NCBI RefSeq assembly: GCF_900100765.1
Contig: NZ_FNFO01000011.1
Location: 186,001 to 250,000 of the forward strand
Reading direction: 5' to 3'
DNA from: Catalinimonas alkaloidigena
Lineage (GTDB): Bacteria; Bacteroidota; Bacteroidia; Cytophagales; Flexibacteraceae
Length of the DNA stretch: 64,000 bases
Below are positions 43,150 through 50,786 of this stretch, one piece after another. Position numbers and translations under genes: made by a program. The number at the start of each line of letters is the position of its first letter. The stretch's first letter is position 1. The notes beneath the pieces were generated by a model. The model did no database searches and had not been told where the DNA came from. It saw nothing but the letters and a program-made list of their open reading frames with translations.

Positions 43150-43462
43150 GGCATAAAGATAAGCGTGAGGCGTCAGATTCAGGAAAAAGACTTGCTTGCG
43201 GAAGGAAGTAACTTGGTCGAACCTAATCCGAACAAGGGTAGTTCCATGCGTACTTTGGGGAACCACACAGCACAAAAATATGTACCTAAAAAAGCGCCGC
43301 CTGAAGCCGGAAATAGGCGGTGTGAGCACTTAAAGAATGCGCCCGGAATCGTGGCGGAATTGGCGCAAAATGCTTAGCTTCGCAAAGCTGCCGACTATGC
43401 GGGCAGGGCCTTGCTGCCGCGTTTATTCACACTCAAACTTGGCTCCTTTTTAGTAAAAATTT
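43150..43462. other. Divergent gap between BamE-like lipoprotein and parE
   Basis: 313 bases without a supported gene. It holds a minus-strand terminator-like hairpin (43288-43322), a GC-rich hairpin GCGGGCAG/CTGCCGC just upstream of parE near 43397-43420, and a short stretch resembling the 5' end of tRNA-Leu (43340-43363) that does not fold into a tRNA. Confidence 0.5.
43288..43322 (-). terminator. Terminator-like hairpin on the minus strand upstream of the lipoprotein gene
   Basis: On the minus strand CACCGCCT pairs with AGGCGGCG (one G-U pair) around a 12-base loop, followed by C and TTTTTT. It points toward the lipoprotein start at 43149 and so could be an attenuator in that leader, or the end of a short unannotated transcript. 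Confidence 0.5.
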
Positions 43463-45352
43463 ATGGAAGAGAACACACAGGTTCAATATACAGAAGATAG
43501 CATTCGGTCGCTCGACTGGCGTGAGCACATCCGCTTGCGTCCGGGCATGTACATCGGGAAACTCGGAGACGGAACGGCCTACGACGATGGGATCTACGTC
43601 TTGGTCAAAGAGATTCTCGACAACTCCATCGATGAACACATGATGGGCCACGGGCGTGTGATCGACATAAAAGTGTCGGAACACAGCGTTGAGGTACGCG
43701 ATTACGGGCGGGGCATTCCGCTCGGAAAAGTGGTAGACTGCGTTTCGAAAATCAACACCGGTGGGAAGTACGACAGCGGAGCTTTTCAGAAGTCGGTAGG
43801 GCTGAACGGCGTCGGGACCAAAGCGGTCAATGCCCTGTCTACGTACTTCAAAGTGCAGTCGGTACGCGACGGAAAAACAAAGTGGGCCGAGTTTGAGCAA
43901 GGGGTTCTCAAAGACGACCCTAAGCCCGTTGACTCAAACGAACCGAACGGTACGTTGATTCAATTTCGGCCCGATCCGACCATCTTCAAAAACTATCATT
44001 TTATTCCTGGATTTCTGGAAGAGCAAATCTGGAATTATGTGTTTTTGAATGCCGGTTTGAGTATCCATTTTAATGGTAAAAAGTACTACTCAAAAGATGG
44101 ACTTCTCGACCTCCTGAAACGGAAAGTAGACGAGGAAGAAATTCGGTACCCGATCATTCACCTCAAAGGGAATGATATTGAGCTGGCTTTGACGCACGGC
44201 AACCAGTACGGCGAAGAATACTACTCGTTTGTCAACGGACAATATACCACGCAGGGCGGAACGCATCTGCAGGCTTTCCGGTCGGCGGTGGTAGAAACGG
44301 TGCGCGACTTCTTCAATACGACCAAAAGCAAATCGTACGATGCGGCCGACATTCGCTCGGCCATTGTAGCGGCCATTGCGGTGCGCGTGCAGGAACCTGT
44401 GTTTGAGTCGCAGACCAAAACCAAGCTGGGTTCGCAGAGTGTAGGACCGAAGGGCCCTACGATGAACCGCTTCGTGGGCGATTTTCTAAAGAAGGAGCTG
44501 GACGATTTCTTGCACAAAAACAAGGAAACGGCCGATGCCCTCGAAGCACGCATCAAGCAGTCGGAGCGGGAGCGCAAAGAGATTGCCGGGATCAAAAAAC
44601 TAGCAAACGAGCGCGCTAAGAAGGCCAACCTGCACAACCGGAAGTTGCGCGACTGTCGCGTTCACTACACCGACGAAAAGAACGATCTGCGGCACAACGC
44701 CACGCTGTTCATCACCGAGGGAGACTCGGCATCGGGTTCAATCACGAAATCGCGCGATGTGCAGTCGCAAGCCGTCTTTTCACTTCGTGGAAAGCCGTTG
44801 AATTGCTTTGGTCTGACCAAAAAGGTTGTGTACGAAAACGAAGAGTTTAACTTGTTGCAGCATGCGCTCAACATTGAAGATGGCCTGGAAGGGCTGCGTT
44901 ACAACCGGATTGTGATTGCGACGGATGCCGACGTCGATGGTATGCACATTCGTCTGTTGCTGATGACGTTCTTCCTGCAGTTTTTTCCGGATTTGGTCCG
45001 GAACGGACATTTGTACATTCTGGAGACACCTTTGTTCCGCGTACGGAACAAGAAAGAGACGCATTACTGCTATTCGGAAGAAGAAAAGCTGGCGGCCATT
45101 CACAAGCTGGGCAACCGCCCGGAAATCACACGCTTTAAGGGACTTGGCGAAATTTCTCCGGATGAGTTTAAGATGTTCATCGGAGAGGACATGCGCCTGG
45201 AACCGGTCATTCTCAACAAGGAGACCCACATCACCAAGTTGCTGGCCTACTACATGGGAAAAAACTCGTCGGATCGTCAGCAGTTCATCATCGAAAACCT
45301 GCGGGTAGAGCAGGATCTGGTACGAGAGGAACCGTTACCCGAAGCGGTCTAG
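43463..45352 (+). CDS. parE: DNA topoisomerase IV subunit B (GyrB-type ATPase)
   Basis: 629 residues. GHKL ATPase domain ([14 protein letters not shown] about 50-63, [10 protein letters not shown] about 78-87, [15 protein letters not shown] about 113-127), transducer domain, and TOPRIM domain ([12 protein letters not shown] about 414-425, [23 protein letters not shown] about 490-505). Topoisomerase IV unlinks daughter chromosomes. ParE is chosen over GyrB from the length (no GyrB insert) and the KDxxR-type N-terminus ([20 protein letters not shown]), usual for the Bacteroidota topo IV subunit. parC is not in the window. The gene stands alone with a strong terminator behind it. Confidence 0.93.
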   Translation: MEENTQVQYTEDSIRSLDWREHIRLRPGMYIGKLGDGTAYDDGIYVLVKEILDNSIDEHMMGHGRVIDIKVSEHSVEVRDYGRGIPLGKVVDCVSKINTGGKYDSGAFQKSVGLNGVGTKAVNALSTYFKVQSVRDGKTKWAEFEQGVLKDDPKPVDSNEPNGTLIQFRPDPTIFKNYHFIPGFLEEQIWNYVFLNAGLSIHFNGKKYYSKDGLLDLLKRKVDEEEIRYPIIHLKGNDIELALTHGNQYGEEYYSFVNGQYTTQGGTHLQAFRSAVVETVRDFFNTTKSKSYDAADIRSAIVAAIAVRVQEPVFESQTKTKLGSQSVGPKGPTMNRFVGDFLKKELDDFLHKNKETADALEARIKQSERERKEIAGIKKLANERAKKANLHNRKLRDCRVHYTDEKNDLRHNATLFITEGDSASGSITKSRDVQSQAVFSLRGKPLNCFGLTKKVVYENEEFNLLQHALNIEDGLEGLRYNRIVIATDADVDGMHIRLLLMTFFLQFFPDLVRNGHLYILETPLFRVRNKKETHYCYSEEEKLAAIHKLGNRPEITRFKGLGEISPDEFKMFIGEDMRLEPVILNKETHITKLLAYYMGKNSSDRQQFIIENLRVEQDLVREEPLPEAV

Positions 45353-45383
45353 TGCGTTGTTACTAAAGTATTGAAATTAGATA

Positions 45384-45423
45384 AAGAAAAAGCCCGTCTG
45401 GAATTCCAGACGGGCTTTTTCTT
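45384..45423. terminator. Bidirectional terminator, 40-base perfect palindrome
   Basis: AAGAAAAAGCCCGTCTGGAA (45384-45403) is followed directly by its exact reverse complement to 45423, with T runs on both strands. It separates parE from the convergent DEAD-box helicase gene. Confidence 0.93.
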
Positions 45424-45476
45424 ACTAAACCACTTAAACCTTAAACTATAAAGGAAACGGGTCGATTAAGCTTTTA

Positions 45477-47135
45477 TTATCGGGCCACTTCAACATTTAT
45501 CCGCATACCCCGAATCTGGCTGCGCGACATGGTCTCGATCACCGACGAGGCGTGGTCGTTCGGCACGTCTACGAAGGTAAACGAATCGTAAATGTCGATG
45601 GCACCGATCTGATTCCCACGCAGATGCGTCTCACCGGCGATTGCGCCCACGATGTCCTGCGGACGTACGTTTGCGCGGCGCCCTACGTTGAAGAACAGGC
45701 GTGTCATGTGCGCGTCGTCAGATTGAGCCCGCGCCGGACGATTCCGACGGCCACTTGTGCGCTCGTTGCGTTGCTGGCGCGAAGAAGCACCGCGTTCGCG
45801 CGGCGCATCTTCGAAGCGAACGTTCTCGAAGCTATCCGCAATGTTGCCCATGTTCATGTTGATCAGGGCCGCAATTACATCGCGCGCGGGGTAGCCGGCC
45901 TCTGCCAGGTCGTCGATCAGGTCGTCGAACTCATCGGTAGGCGGGTTGGCGTCGATCGTCTGTTTCAGCGTTTCGGCAAAACGTTGCTTTTTAACCGCCA
46001 CCAGTTCCTCGATCGAAGGCAATTCGCCCCGCTCAATGTTGGCTTTGGTGTAACGCATAATGCCCTTCAAACGGCCAAAGTCGCGTCCGGTCACAAACGT
46101 AATGGCCAGCCCGGTTTTACCCGCGCGCCCGGTCCGTCCGATGCGGTGGACGTACGCCTCTTCGTCGAGCGGCACATCGTAGTTGAACACCGCCTCAATA
46201 TCGTCTACATCAATGCCGCGGGCCGCTACGTCGGTAGCCACCAGGATGTTGACGATCCCTTTGCGGAAGCGCCCCATCACGTGGTTGCGTTGCGCCTGTT
46301 TCAGGTCGCCGTGCAGTGCCTCGGCGTCAAAGCCTTTCGCCTGCAATTGCGTTACCAGTTCGTCTACCTGCGCCTTGGTATTACAGAATACGAGCGAAAG
46401 CTGAATGTTATAATAATGCGTCAAGCGCGAAAACGCTTCCAGTTTGGCACCACCGCGCACTTCAAAAAACTTCTGCTCGATCGTGTCGGTCGTCAGTTCT
46501 TTGCGTGTGATGCGGACCATCACGGGGTCGTGCTGGTAACGGCGGGTCAGGTCCAGAATTTCGGGAGGCATTGTTGCCGAGAAGAAGACCGTCTGCCGTG
46601 CTTCGGACGTATGCTGGATGATCTCTTCCATGTCGTCACGGAAGCCCATGTTAAGCATCTCGTCGGCTTCATCCAGCACGAGGTAACGCACGTTGTCAAG
46701 CTTCAGCGTGCCGCGGTTCAGGTGGTCGATCACCCGACCGGGCGTACCGACGACAATTTGTACACCACGTTTCAGATCCCGAATCTGCGGATCGTACGAA
46801 GCACCTCCGTAAAGCGTCGTAAGGTTCAGTCCGGCCTTGTGTTTGGAAAGCTTGCGCATTTCTTCTGTCACCTGCTGGGCCAGTTCGCGGGTCGGGCACA
46901 GGATGATAACCTGCACCGAGCGGTCGTTGGTATCAACGCGTTCGATGGCCGGAATGCCAAACGAAGCGGTTTTACCGGTACCCGTCTGGGCCTGGCCGGT
47001 GAAATCGCGACCTTCGAGCAACACAGGAATGGATTGGGCCTGGATAGGCGTAGGCTGTTCAAAGCCCATGTCGGTCACTGCCTGCAACACCTCCGGAGAG
47101 AGCGGCAGCTCCGAGAACAACAAAGTTTCTTGCAT
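45477..47135 (-). CDS. DEAD-box ATP-dependent RNA helicase (DeaD/CsdA-like)
   Basis: 552 residues. All helicase motifs are present: Q motif (GFEQPTPIQAQSIP), I AQTGTGKT, Ia PTRELAQ, Ib GTPGRVIDHL, II DEAD (VLDEADEML), III SAT, IV VFCNTKAQV, V ATDVAARGIDVD and VI HRIGRTGRAG. After the core comes a region with basic stretches (RRNRPARAQ) and a DbpA-type RNA-binding domain (about 480-552, RLFFNVGRRANVRPQDIVGA). Such proteins unwind structured RNA in ribosome assembly and mRNA turnover, often in the cold. A full -7 promoter element about 150 bases upstream overlaps an inverted repeat. Confidence 0.95.
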   Translation of the reverse strand: MQETLLFSELPLSPEVLQAVTDMGFEQPTPIQAQSIPVLLEGRDFTGQAQTGTGKTASFGIPAIERVDTNDRSVQVIILCPTRELAQQVTEEMRKLSKHKAGLNLTTLYGGASYDPQIRDLKRGVQIVVGTPGRVIDHLNRGTLKLDNVRYLVLDEADEMLNMGFRDDMEEIIQHTSEARQTVFFSATMPPEILDLTRRYQHDPVMVRITRKELTTDTIEQKFFEVRGGAKLEAFSRLTHYYNIQLSLVFCNTKAQVDELVTQLQAKGFDAEALHGDLKQAQRNHVMGRFRKGIVNILVATDVAARGIDVDDIEAVFNYDVPLDEEAYVHRIGRTGRAGKTGLAITFVTGRDFGRLKGIMRYTKANIERGELPSIEELVAVKKQRFAETLKQTIDANPPTDEFDDLIDDLAEAGYPARDVIAALINMNMGNIADSFENVRFEDAPRERGASSRQQRNERTSGRRNRPARAQSDDAHMTRLFFNVGRRANVRPQDIVGAIAGETHLRGNQIGAIDIYDSFTFVDVPNDHASSVIETMSRSQIRGMRINVEVAR

Positions 47136-47284
47136 GTATTGGGTTCAACCAAAAGAATCCGCTGAACCCACACTACGAAGCGCCTGAGCGCGAGAGGAAA
47201 ATTCTGTTCGCTACGAAAACGAACCGGAAGGCCAATCGGGTGGACGGGTCCACCTTCTTAAAGAGGGTTCTCTGAATTCGGCCG

Positions 47285-47322
47285 CAAATATATGCAATCA
47301 AGTTGTAATAAACAACTTGATT
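47285..47322 (-). promoter_or_regulatory. Helicase promoter overlapped by an 11-bp inverted repeat (candidate operator)
   Basis: On the minus strand TATATTTG (47285-47292) matches TAnnTTTG fully and GTTG lies 20 bases upstream (47313-47316), one base off TTTG. The inverted repeat AATCAAGTTGT-AATAA-ACAACTTGATT (47296-47322) fills the spacer and includes the -33 box, as expected for a repressor site. The predicted leader is about 143 bases. Confidence 0.5.
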
Positions 47323-47931
47323 TTGTAGCGTAAACGCTTATCGACTTGCAGAACGAAAGTTTAGGCAGATTCTGATGCCTGAGTCACCGCAATACGTCGC
47401 TTTCGCCGGCTCACCTTCGGTACGCTACGCCGTGGTATCTGTTTCTTCGGGAGAATATTACATCGTTGATTATGACCGGTTAAGCGATTAGGTTTTGCCA
47501 TTGGGCTATAAAAACCGGTAAGTCGTGGACATGACTTAAGGGAGTTGCACCGCGTTAACCGACAGAGATAGTGCATGAAAAATAAGCGCTGTCGCTGGTC
47601 AAAAGCGCCTGATGCTCTCAAACGAACGCAAGCGAGTGGCCGCAGGACGTTGTCTGCATGCACCGAAAAAAGCTCCTTTGCTATGATGGTGAAGCACATA
47701 AGTTAACAGATTGGCCTATTTTCTTACATTCTGGTGGGGTAAACCATCTCTTTTAGCAGACGTAAAAACATTTTTATCGGGTACATTTCTAACATAGAGA
47801 GAAATCCTCAACGTATGGTTTAAACGTAACGCAAAACCACTCCACCGAGACGCCACGAGCTTTATGGCGTGGGCGCCTCAACCCTTCGCACGATGCGATT
47901 CTGAATAGTTTTCAAGCAACCTTATACACCT
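47323..47931. other. Long intergenic region between helicase and the first receiver gene
   Basis: Apart from the doubtful small ORF at 47361-47501, this 600-base stretch shows no gene. It contains a short palindrome AGCGTAAACGCT near 47326-47337, the palindrome GTTTAAAC near 47818, and an imperfect hairpin at 47847-47879 (GAGACGCCACG / CGTGGGCGCCTC). A -7-like TAGTTTTC lies about 30 bases before the receiver gene start at 47932. Confidence 0.45.
47361..47501 (-). CDS. Possible small basic protein upstream of the helicase
   Basis: 46 residues from ATG 47501, very basic (KPNRLTGHNQR, then PKKQIPRRSVPKVSRRKRR) with a Ser/Ala tail. No family recognised. It lies upstream of the helicase promoter on the same strand. 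The basic composition could fit an RNA- or ribosome-binding peptide, but it may equally be chance: no promoter or ribosome binding site stands out and a longer in-frame reading (to 47699) has no better start. Confidence 0.25.
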   Translation of the reverse strand: MAKPNRLTGHNQRCNILPKKQIPRRSVPKVSRRKRRIAVTQASESA

Positions 47932-48342
47932 ATGGAGAAGCCATTAAAATCGATCCTGATTGTCGACGACGATGAAGTGAGTAACATGATTACTACCTTA
48001 ACCCTGAATGCTCATCACGTCACTCAAGAGGTGCACACGGTGCTGAATGGCGTTGCTGCCATTGACTACCTGAAAACCCAGCGCGGCAATTTTCCACAAC
48101 TGATTTTGTTGGACATCAACATGCCCCTGATGAACGGGATGGAATTTTTAGAATACTGGCAGCAAAATAACCTGACGGGTTCCGCAAAAATCAGCATGTA
48201 TACTACCTCGATCCGTCATGAAGATAAAGAACAGGCCTTTCAGTACGAGGACGTAATCGCGTACATCGAAAAGCCGCTGTCCAAAGATAAAATCGATAAC
48301 ATCCTGCGGGTGTTGCAGTTGAAAGAAACGTATCGCAGCTAA
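47932..48342 (+). CDS. Single-domain response regulator (RCP1/CheY-like), copy 1
   Basis: 136 residues, receiver domain only. Acidic pocket VDDDE (about 11-15), phospho-acceptor Asp61 in LILLDINMPLMNG, Thr/Ser in YTTSIR, and Lys-Pro in YIEKPLS. It has no DNA-binding output, so it acts by protein contact or as a phosphate shuttle. It is closely similar to the receiver at 54096 (both have DDDEVSNM, TVLNG, LLDINMPLMNG, FLEYW, SKISMYTTSIR or close variants), so the two flank the kinase island as paralogues. A terminator at 48379 ends its transcript, making it separate from the following operon. Confidence 0.92.
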   Translation: MEKPLKSILIVDDDEVSNMITTLTLNAHHVTQEVHTVLNGVAAIDYLKTQRGNFPQLILLDINMPLMNGMEFLEYWQQNNLTGSAKISMYTTSIRHEDKEQAFQYEDVIAYIEKPLSKDKIDNILRVLQLKETYRS

Positions 48343-48378
48343 CTGAGTTGAGCACCTCGGTATGAGGAGAAGGCGTGC

Positions 48379-48402
48379 GGTCAGCCATGGCTGCACCTTT
48401 TT
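48379..48402 (+). terminator. Intrinsic terminator after receiver copy 1
   Basis: GGTCAGCC and GGCTGCACC pair with one bulged base (CAGCCATGGCTG core is a perfect palindrome), followed by TTTTTCTT. Confidence 0.65.
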
Positions 48403-48640
48403 CTTATGTAGTCTTTACACCCCTCCGTCGGTTGTTGCATTCTTTTTATCGTTAACACTTGAATAATGATTACATTCGTGGGGACCAAACATGGCCCACC
48501 CACGGCCACTCATGCGCATGTTTTTTTGCCATGGCGTTGTCTAAAAATCTCGCCTCAACGCGCCGAGGGCAGTATGGGTAAGAAACACAACGGAAACGAC
48601 GTGTTGTGGCAGCCTGTTGAACCTAAGGACCAGACCAACA

Positions 48641-49729
48641 ATGGCTAAGCAAACCTCCCGACAGACGACCCACTCGCTAAAAATTGAGGGAGCGGTATCT
48701 TCCATGAGTTTGCTGCTCGATCGGCAGGGAACTCTACTGGCGGCTACATCGCCGGACGTCTTTCAGACGGGAGCCTCCGGCCTGATGGTCGGGCACCCTT
48801 TCGCGGCACTTTTCGAGGAACAGGATCGCCAGCAGGGAACGCCTGCGCGGCTGTTGTCGGAAACGCTGGTGCAGGGAGAAGCGACCTACACGGCACGCAG
48901 GCAGGACGCAGCCCCGTTGCAATTAACGGTCAGCCCTCTGTTTGATGACCAGCGTGCCCACCAGGGCTACCTGTGTACCCTGCAGAGCCCCACGCCAGAG
49001 GGACCGTCGTCAGACCACCTGTTGCGCGAAATTGAGCAAGTAGAAAAGCAGTTGGAATCGCTGCGCTACGCCGTGTCGCACGACCTGAAAGCTCCGTTGC
49101 GCGCCATCATGAGCTACAGTCAGATTCTGGAGGAAGAGTTTCAGGAACAACTGGACGAAGAAGGCGTACGGGTGCTGAAAATTCTGATGAAGAATGCGCA
49201 CCGGCTCGGCCAGCGCCTCGACGTCATTCTGGAAATGTCACGACTGGACCGAAAAGCCCTGACCTGCGAAACGCTCGACATGACGCAACTCTTCACCAAC
49301 GTACTGGACGAACTGCGGCAGAAGGAGCCGGAACAGCGACAGATCGACGCACAGATCGATACGCTGCCGCCGGCCTTTGGCGATCGGGAACTGATGAAAG
49401 GAGTGGCGACGCAACTCCTTTCCAACGCCCTGAAGTTCAGCTCTCCCCGCGAAACCACCGCGGTACACATCGGGGGGGAGGCAACCGGGGCGGAAGTTCG
49501 TTACTTCGTGCAGGATAACGGAGTGGGGTACGACGACCGCTATGCAGACCAACTCTTTCAGCCTTTCAAACGTTTGCACAAAGAGCGGGACTTTGAAGGA
49601 ATGGGCATAGGCCTCACCGTGGCGGCGTCTATTCTGGCAAAACACGGGGGACGGATCTGGGGCGAAAGCACCCTGGAAGAAGGCGCCACCTTCTTCTTTA
49701 CGTTGCCAACACAAACATCACCATCATGA
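48641..49729 (+). CDS. PAS-domain histidine kinase, soluble
   Basis: 362 residues with no membrane segment. A PAS-like sensor at about 18-115 (SMSLLLDRQGTLLAATSPDV, LQLTVSPLFDDQRAHQGYLC), a short coiled coil, HisKA with His147 in LRYAVSHDLKAPLRAIMSYS, and HATPase with N box LLSNALKFSS, G1 DNGVGYDDRY and G2 GMGIGLTVAASIL. This organisation is that of the phytochrome-like/RCP1-partner kinases. An upstream TTG (48617) is less likely than the ATG. Its stop overlaps the start of the next receiver gene (ATGA, 49726-49729), strong evidence that they work together. Confidence 0.92.
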   Translation: MAKQTSRQTTHSLKIEGAVSSMSLLLDRQGTLLAATSPDVFQTGASGLMVGHPFAALFEEQDRQQGTPARLLSETLVQGEATYTARRQDAAPLQLTVSPLFDDQRAHQGYLCTLQSPTPEGPSSDHLLREIEQVEKQLESLRYAVSHDLKAPLRAIMSYSQILEEEFQEQLDEEGVRVLKILMKNAHRLGQRLDVILEMSRLDRKALTCETLDMTQLFTNVLDELRQKEPEQRQIDAQIDTLPPAFGDRELMKGVATQLLSNALKFSSPRETTAVHIGGEATGAEVRYFVQDNGVGYDDRYADQLFQPFKRLHKERDFEGMGIGLTVAASILAKHGGRIWGESTLEEGATFFFTLPTQTSPS

Positions 49730-50178
49730 CACAAACTCAAGGAGCTACTGTTTTATTCATCGAAGACAGTGATGAAGATGCCGACCTGGCCCTGCGTTCG
49801 TTTCGAAAGCACGGCCTGAAACAAGGAGTCAAGTGGATTGACGACGGGCAGGAAGCCCTGGATTACCTGCTGGGCGAAGGCAAGTATGCCTCCAGTCCGC
49901 CGCCCTTGCCCAAGGTAATCTTGCTGGACCTGAAACTACCCAAAGTAGGCGGGCTGGAAATTCTGGAGCGCATCAAAGCCGACGCCCGTCGCAAACACGT
50001 GCCGGTAATCGTGCTGACGTCTTCCAACCAGACGGTCGACGTGGAGCGCGCCTACCAGAGCGGAGCCAATAGCTACATCGTAAAACCCGTAGATTATACC
50101 AAGTTTTCGGACGTGATCGGGCAGTTGGGCATTTACTGGCTGGGCGTTAACGTAGCGAACGATACCAGCAACCTATGA
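49726..50178 (+). CDS. RCP1-type response regulator
   Basis: 150 residues, receiver domain only. Acidic pocket FIEDSDEDAD (about 11-20), phospho-acceptor Asp68 in VILLDLKLPKVGGLEIL, VLTSSNQ and YIVKPVDY near residue 118. The EDSDEDA/LDLKLPK pattern is that of Rcp1, the receiver partner of bacteriophytochrome-type kinases. Coupled by 4-base ATGA overlaps to the kinase upstream and to the next receiver downstream. Confidence 0.93.
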   Translation: MTQTQGATVLFIEDSDEDADLALRSFRKHGLKQGVKWIDDGQEALDYLLGEGKYASSPPPLPKVILLDLKLPKVGGLEILERIKADARRKHVPVIVLTSSNQTVDVERAYQSGANSYIVKPVDYTKFSDVIGQLGIYWLGVNVANDTSNL

Positions 50179-50786
50179 AGATAAGCGTCACCGAGTCGTA
50201 CCGAACCCTCAAAATCCTGTTGTTGGAAGACAGCGAAGACGATGCCGAACTCATTCAGCGAGAGCTGGAAAAGGCCGGCTACATTCTGAACCTGGTCCTG
50301 GTAGAAGACGAAAAAGAGTTTCGGTTCGCCTTGCAGGATTTCCAGCCCGATCTGATTTTGTCCGACTACCTTTTGCCCGCTTTCTCGGGATTTTACGCCC
50401 TTCGTATTGCGCAGGCAGAAGCACCCGAAATACCGTTTATATTTGTGAGCGGAGCCGTAGGAGAGGAGATCGCCGCGGAAACCATTCTGGACGGTGCTTC
50501 CGGATTTGTGCTTAAATCGAACCTGCGCAAACTCCCGCTGCTAATCAATCAGGTTTTCTCGAAAGAGGGAAACTGGCTGCACAAGCGCATCAAAAAAACC
50601 AGCGAACGTGCGCACGATCGCATTCGTGCTAATTTAGACGCCCTGGACCGACTAGAGCGCTTTTTAGACAAAGTCCCACCTGAACAGGATACCGGCGACC
50701 GCAACGAAGCGGAGCAGGATCTGCGTTCGTTGAAAAAGTACTTGTCGGATGACGACCAACCGAATGACCCAACAGGCCAATCATAA
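50175..50786 (+). CDS. Response regulator with unclassified C-terminal tail
   Basis: 203 residues. Receiver domain at about 10-135: LLLEDSEDDAEL pocket, Asp64 in LILSDYLLPAFSG, FVSGAVGEE and FVLKSNLRKLP. The C-terminal 65 residues are charged and helical (KRIKKTSERAHDRIRANLDA, LDRLERFLDKVPPEQ) without a DNA-binding motif, possibly a dimerisation or partner helix. It overlaps the previous gene by ATGA and its 3' end overlaps the CheB-CheR kinase start (50749) by 38 bases, the tightest junction of the island. Confidence 0.9.
   Translation: MKISVTESYRTLKILLLEDSEDDAELIQRELEKAGYILNLVLVEDEKEFRFALQDFQPDLILSDYLLPAFSGFYALRIAQAEAPEIPFIFVSGAVGEEIAAETILDGASGFVLKSNLRKLPLLINQVFSKEGNWLHKRIKKTSERAHDRIRANLDALDRLERFLDKVPPEQDTGDRNEAEQDLRSLKKYLSDDDQPNDPTGQS

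Noticed and set aside
43340-43363. Sequence resembling the first third of a tRNA-Leu (GCCCGGAAT..., TGGCGGAATTGGC)
   Set aside because: No anticodon arm, T arm (GGTTCGA) or matching 3' acceptor strand can be found downstream, so it is not a tRNA and the match may be chance.
43165-43377. 70-codon plus-strand frame upstream of parE
   Set aside because: Runs through hairpins and shows no family or compositional signal of a protein.
45552-47165. 537-codon open frame antisense to the DEAD-box helicase
   Set aside because: The helicase has every canonical motif; the antisense frame has none and is explained by codon bias.
48466-48648. 60-codon frame just upstream of the PAS kinase, overlapping its start
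   Set aside because: No hydrophobic, repeat or family signature; the codons look like untranslated leader, and the kinase ATG at 48641 is well supported without it.
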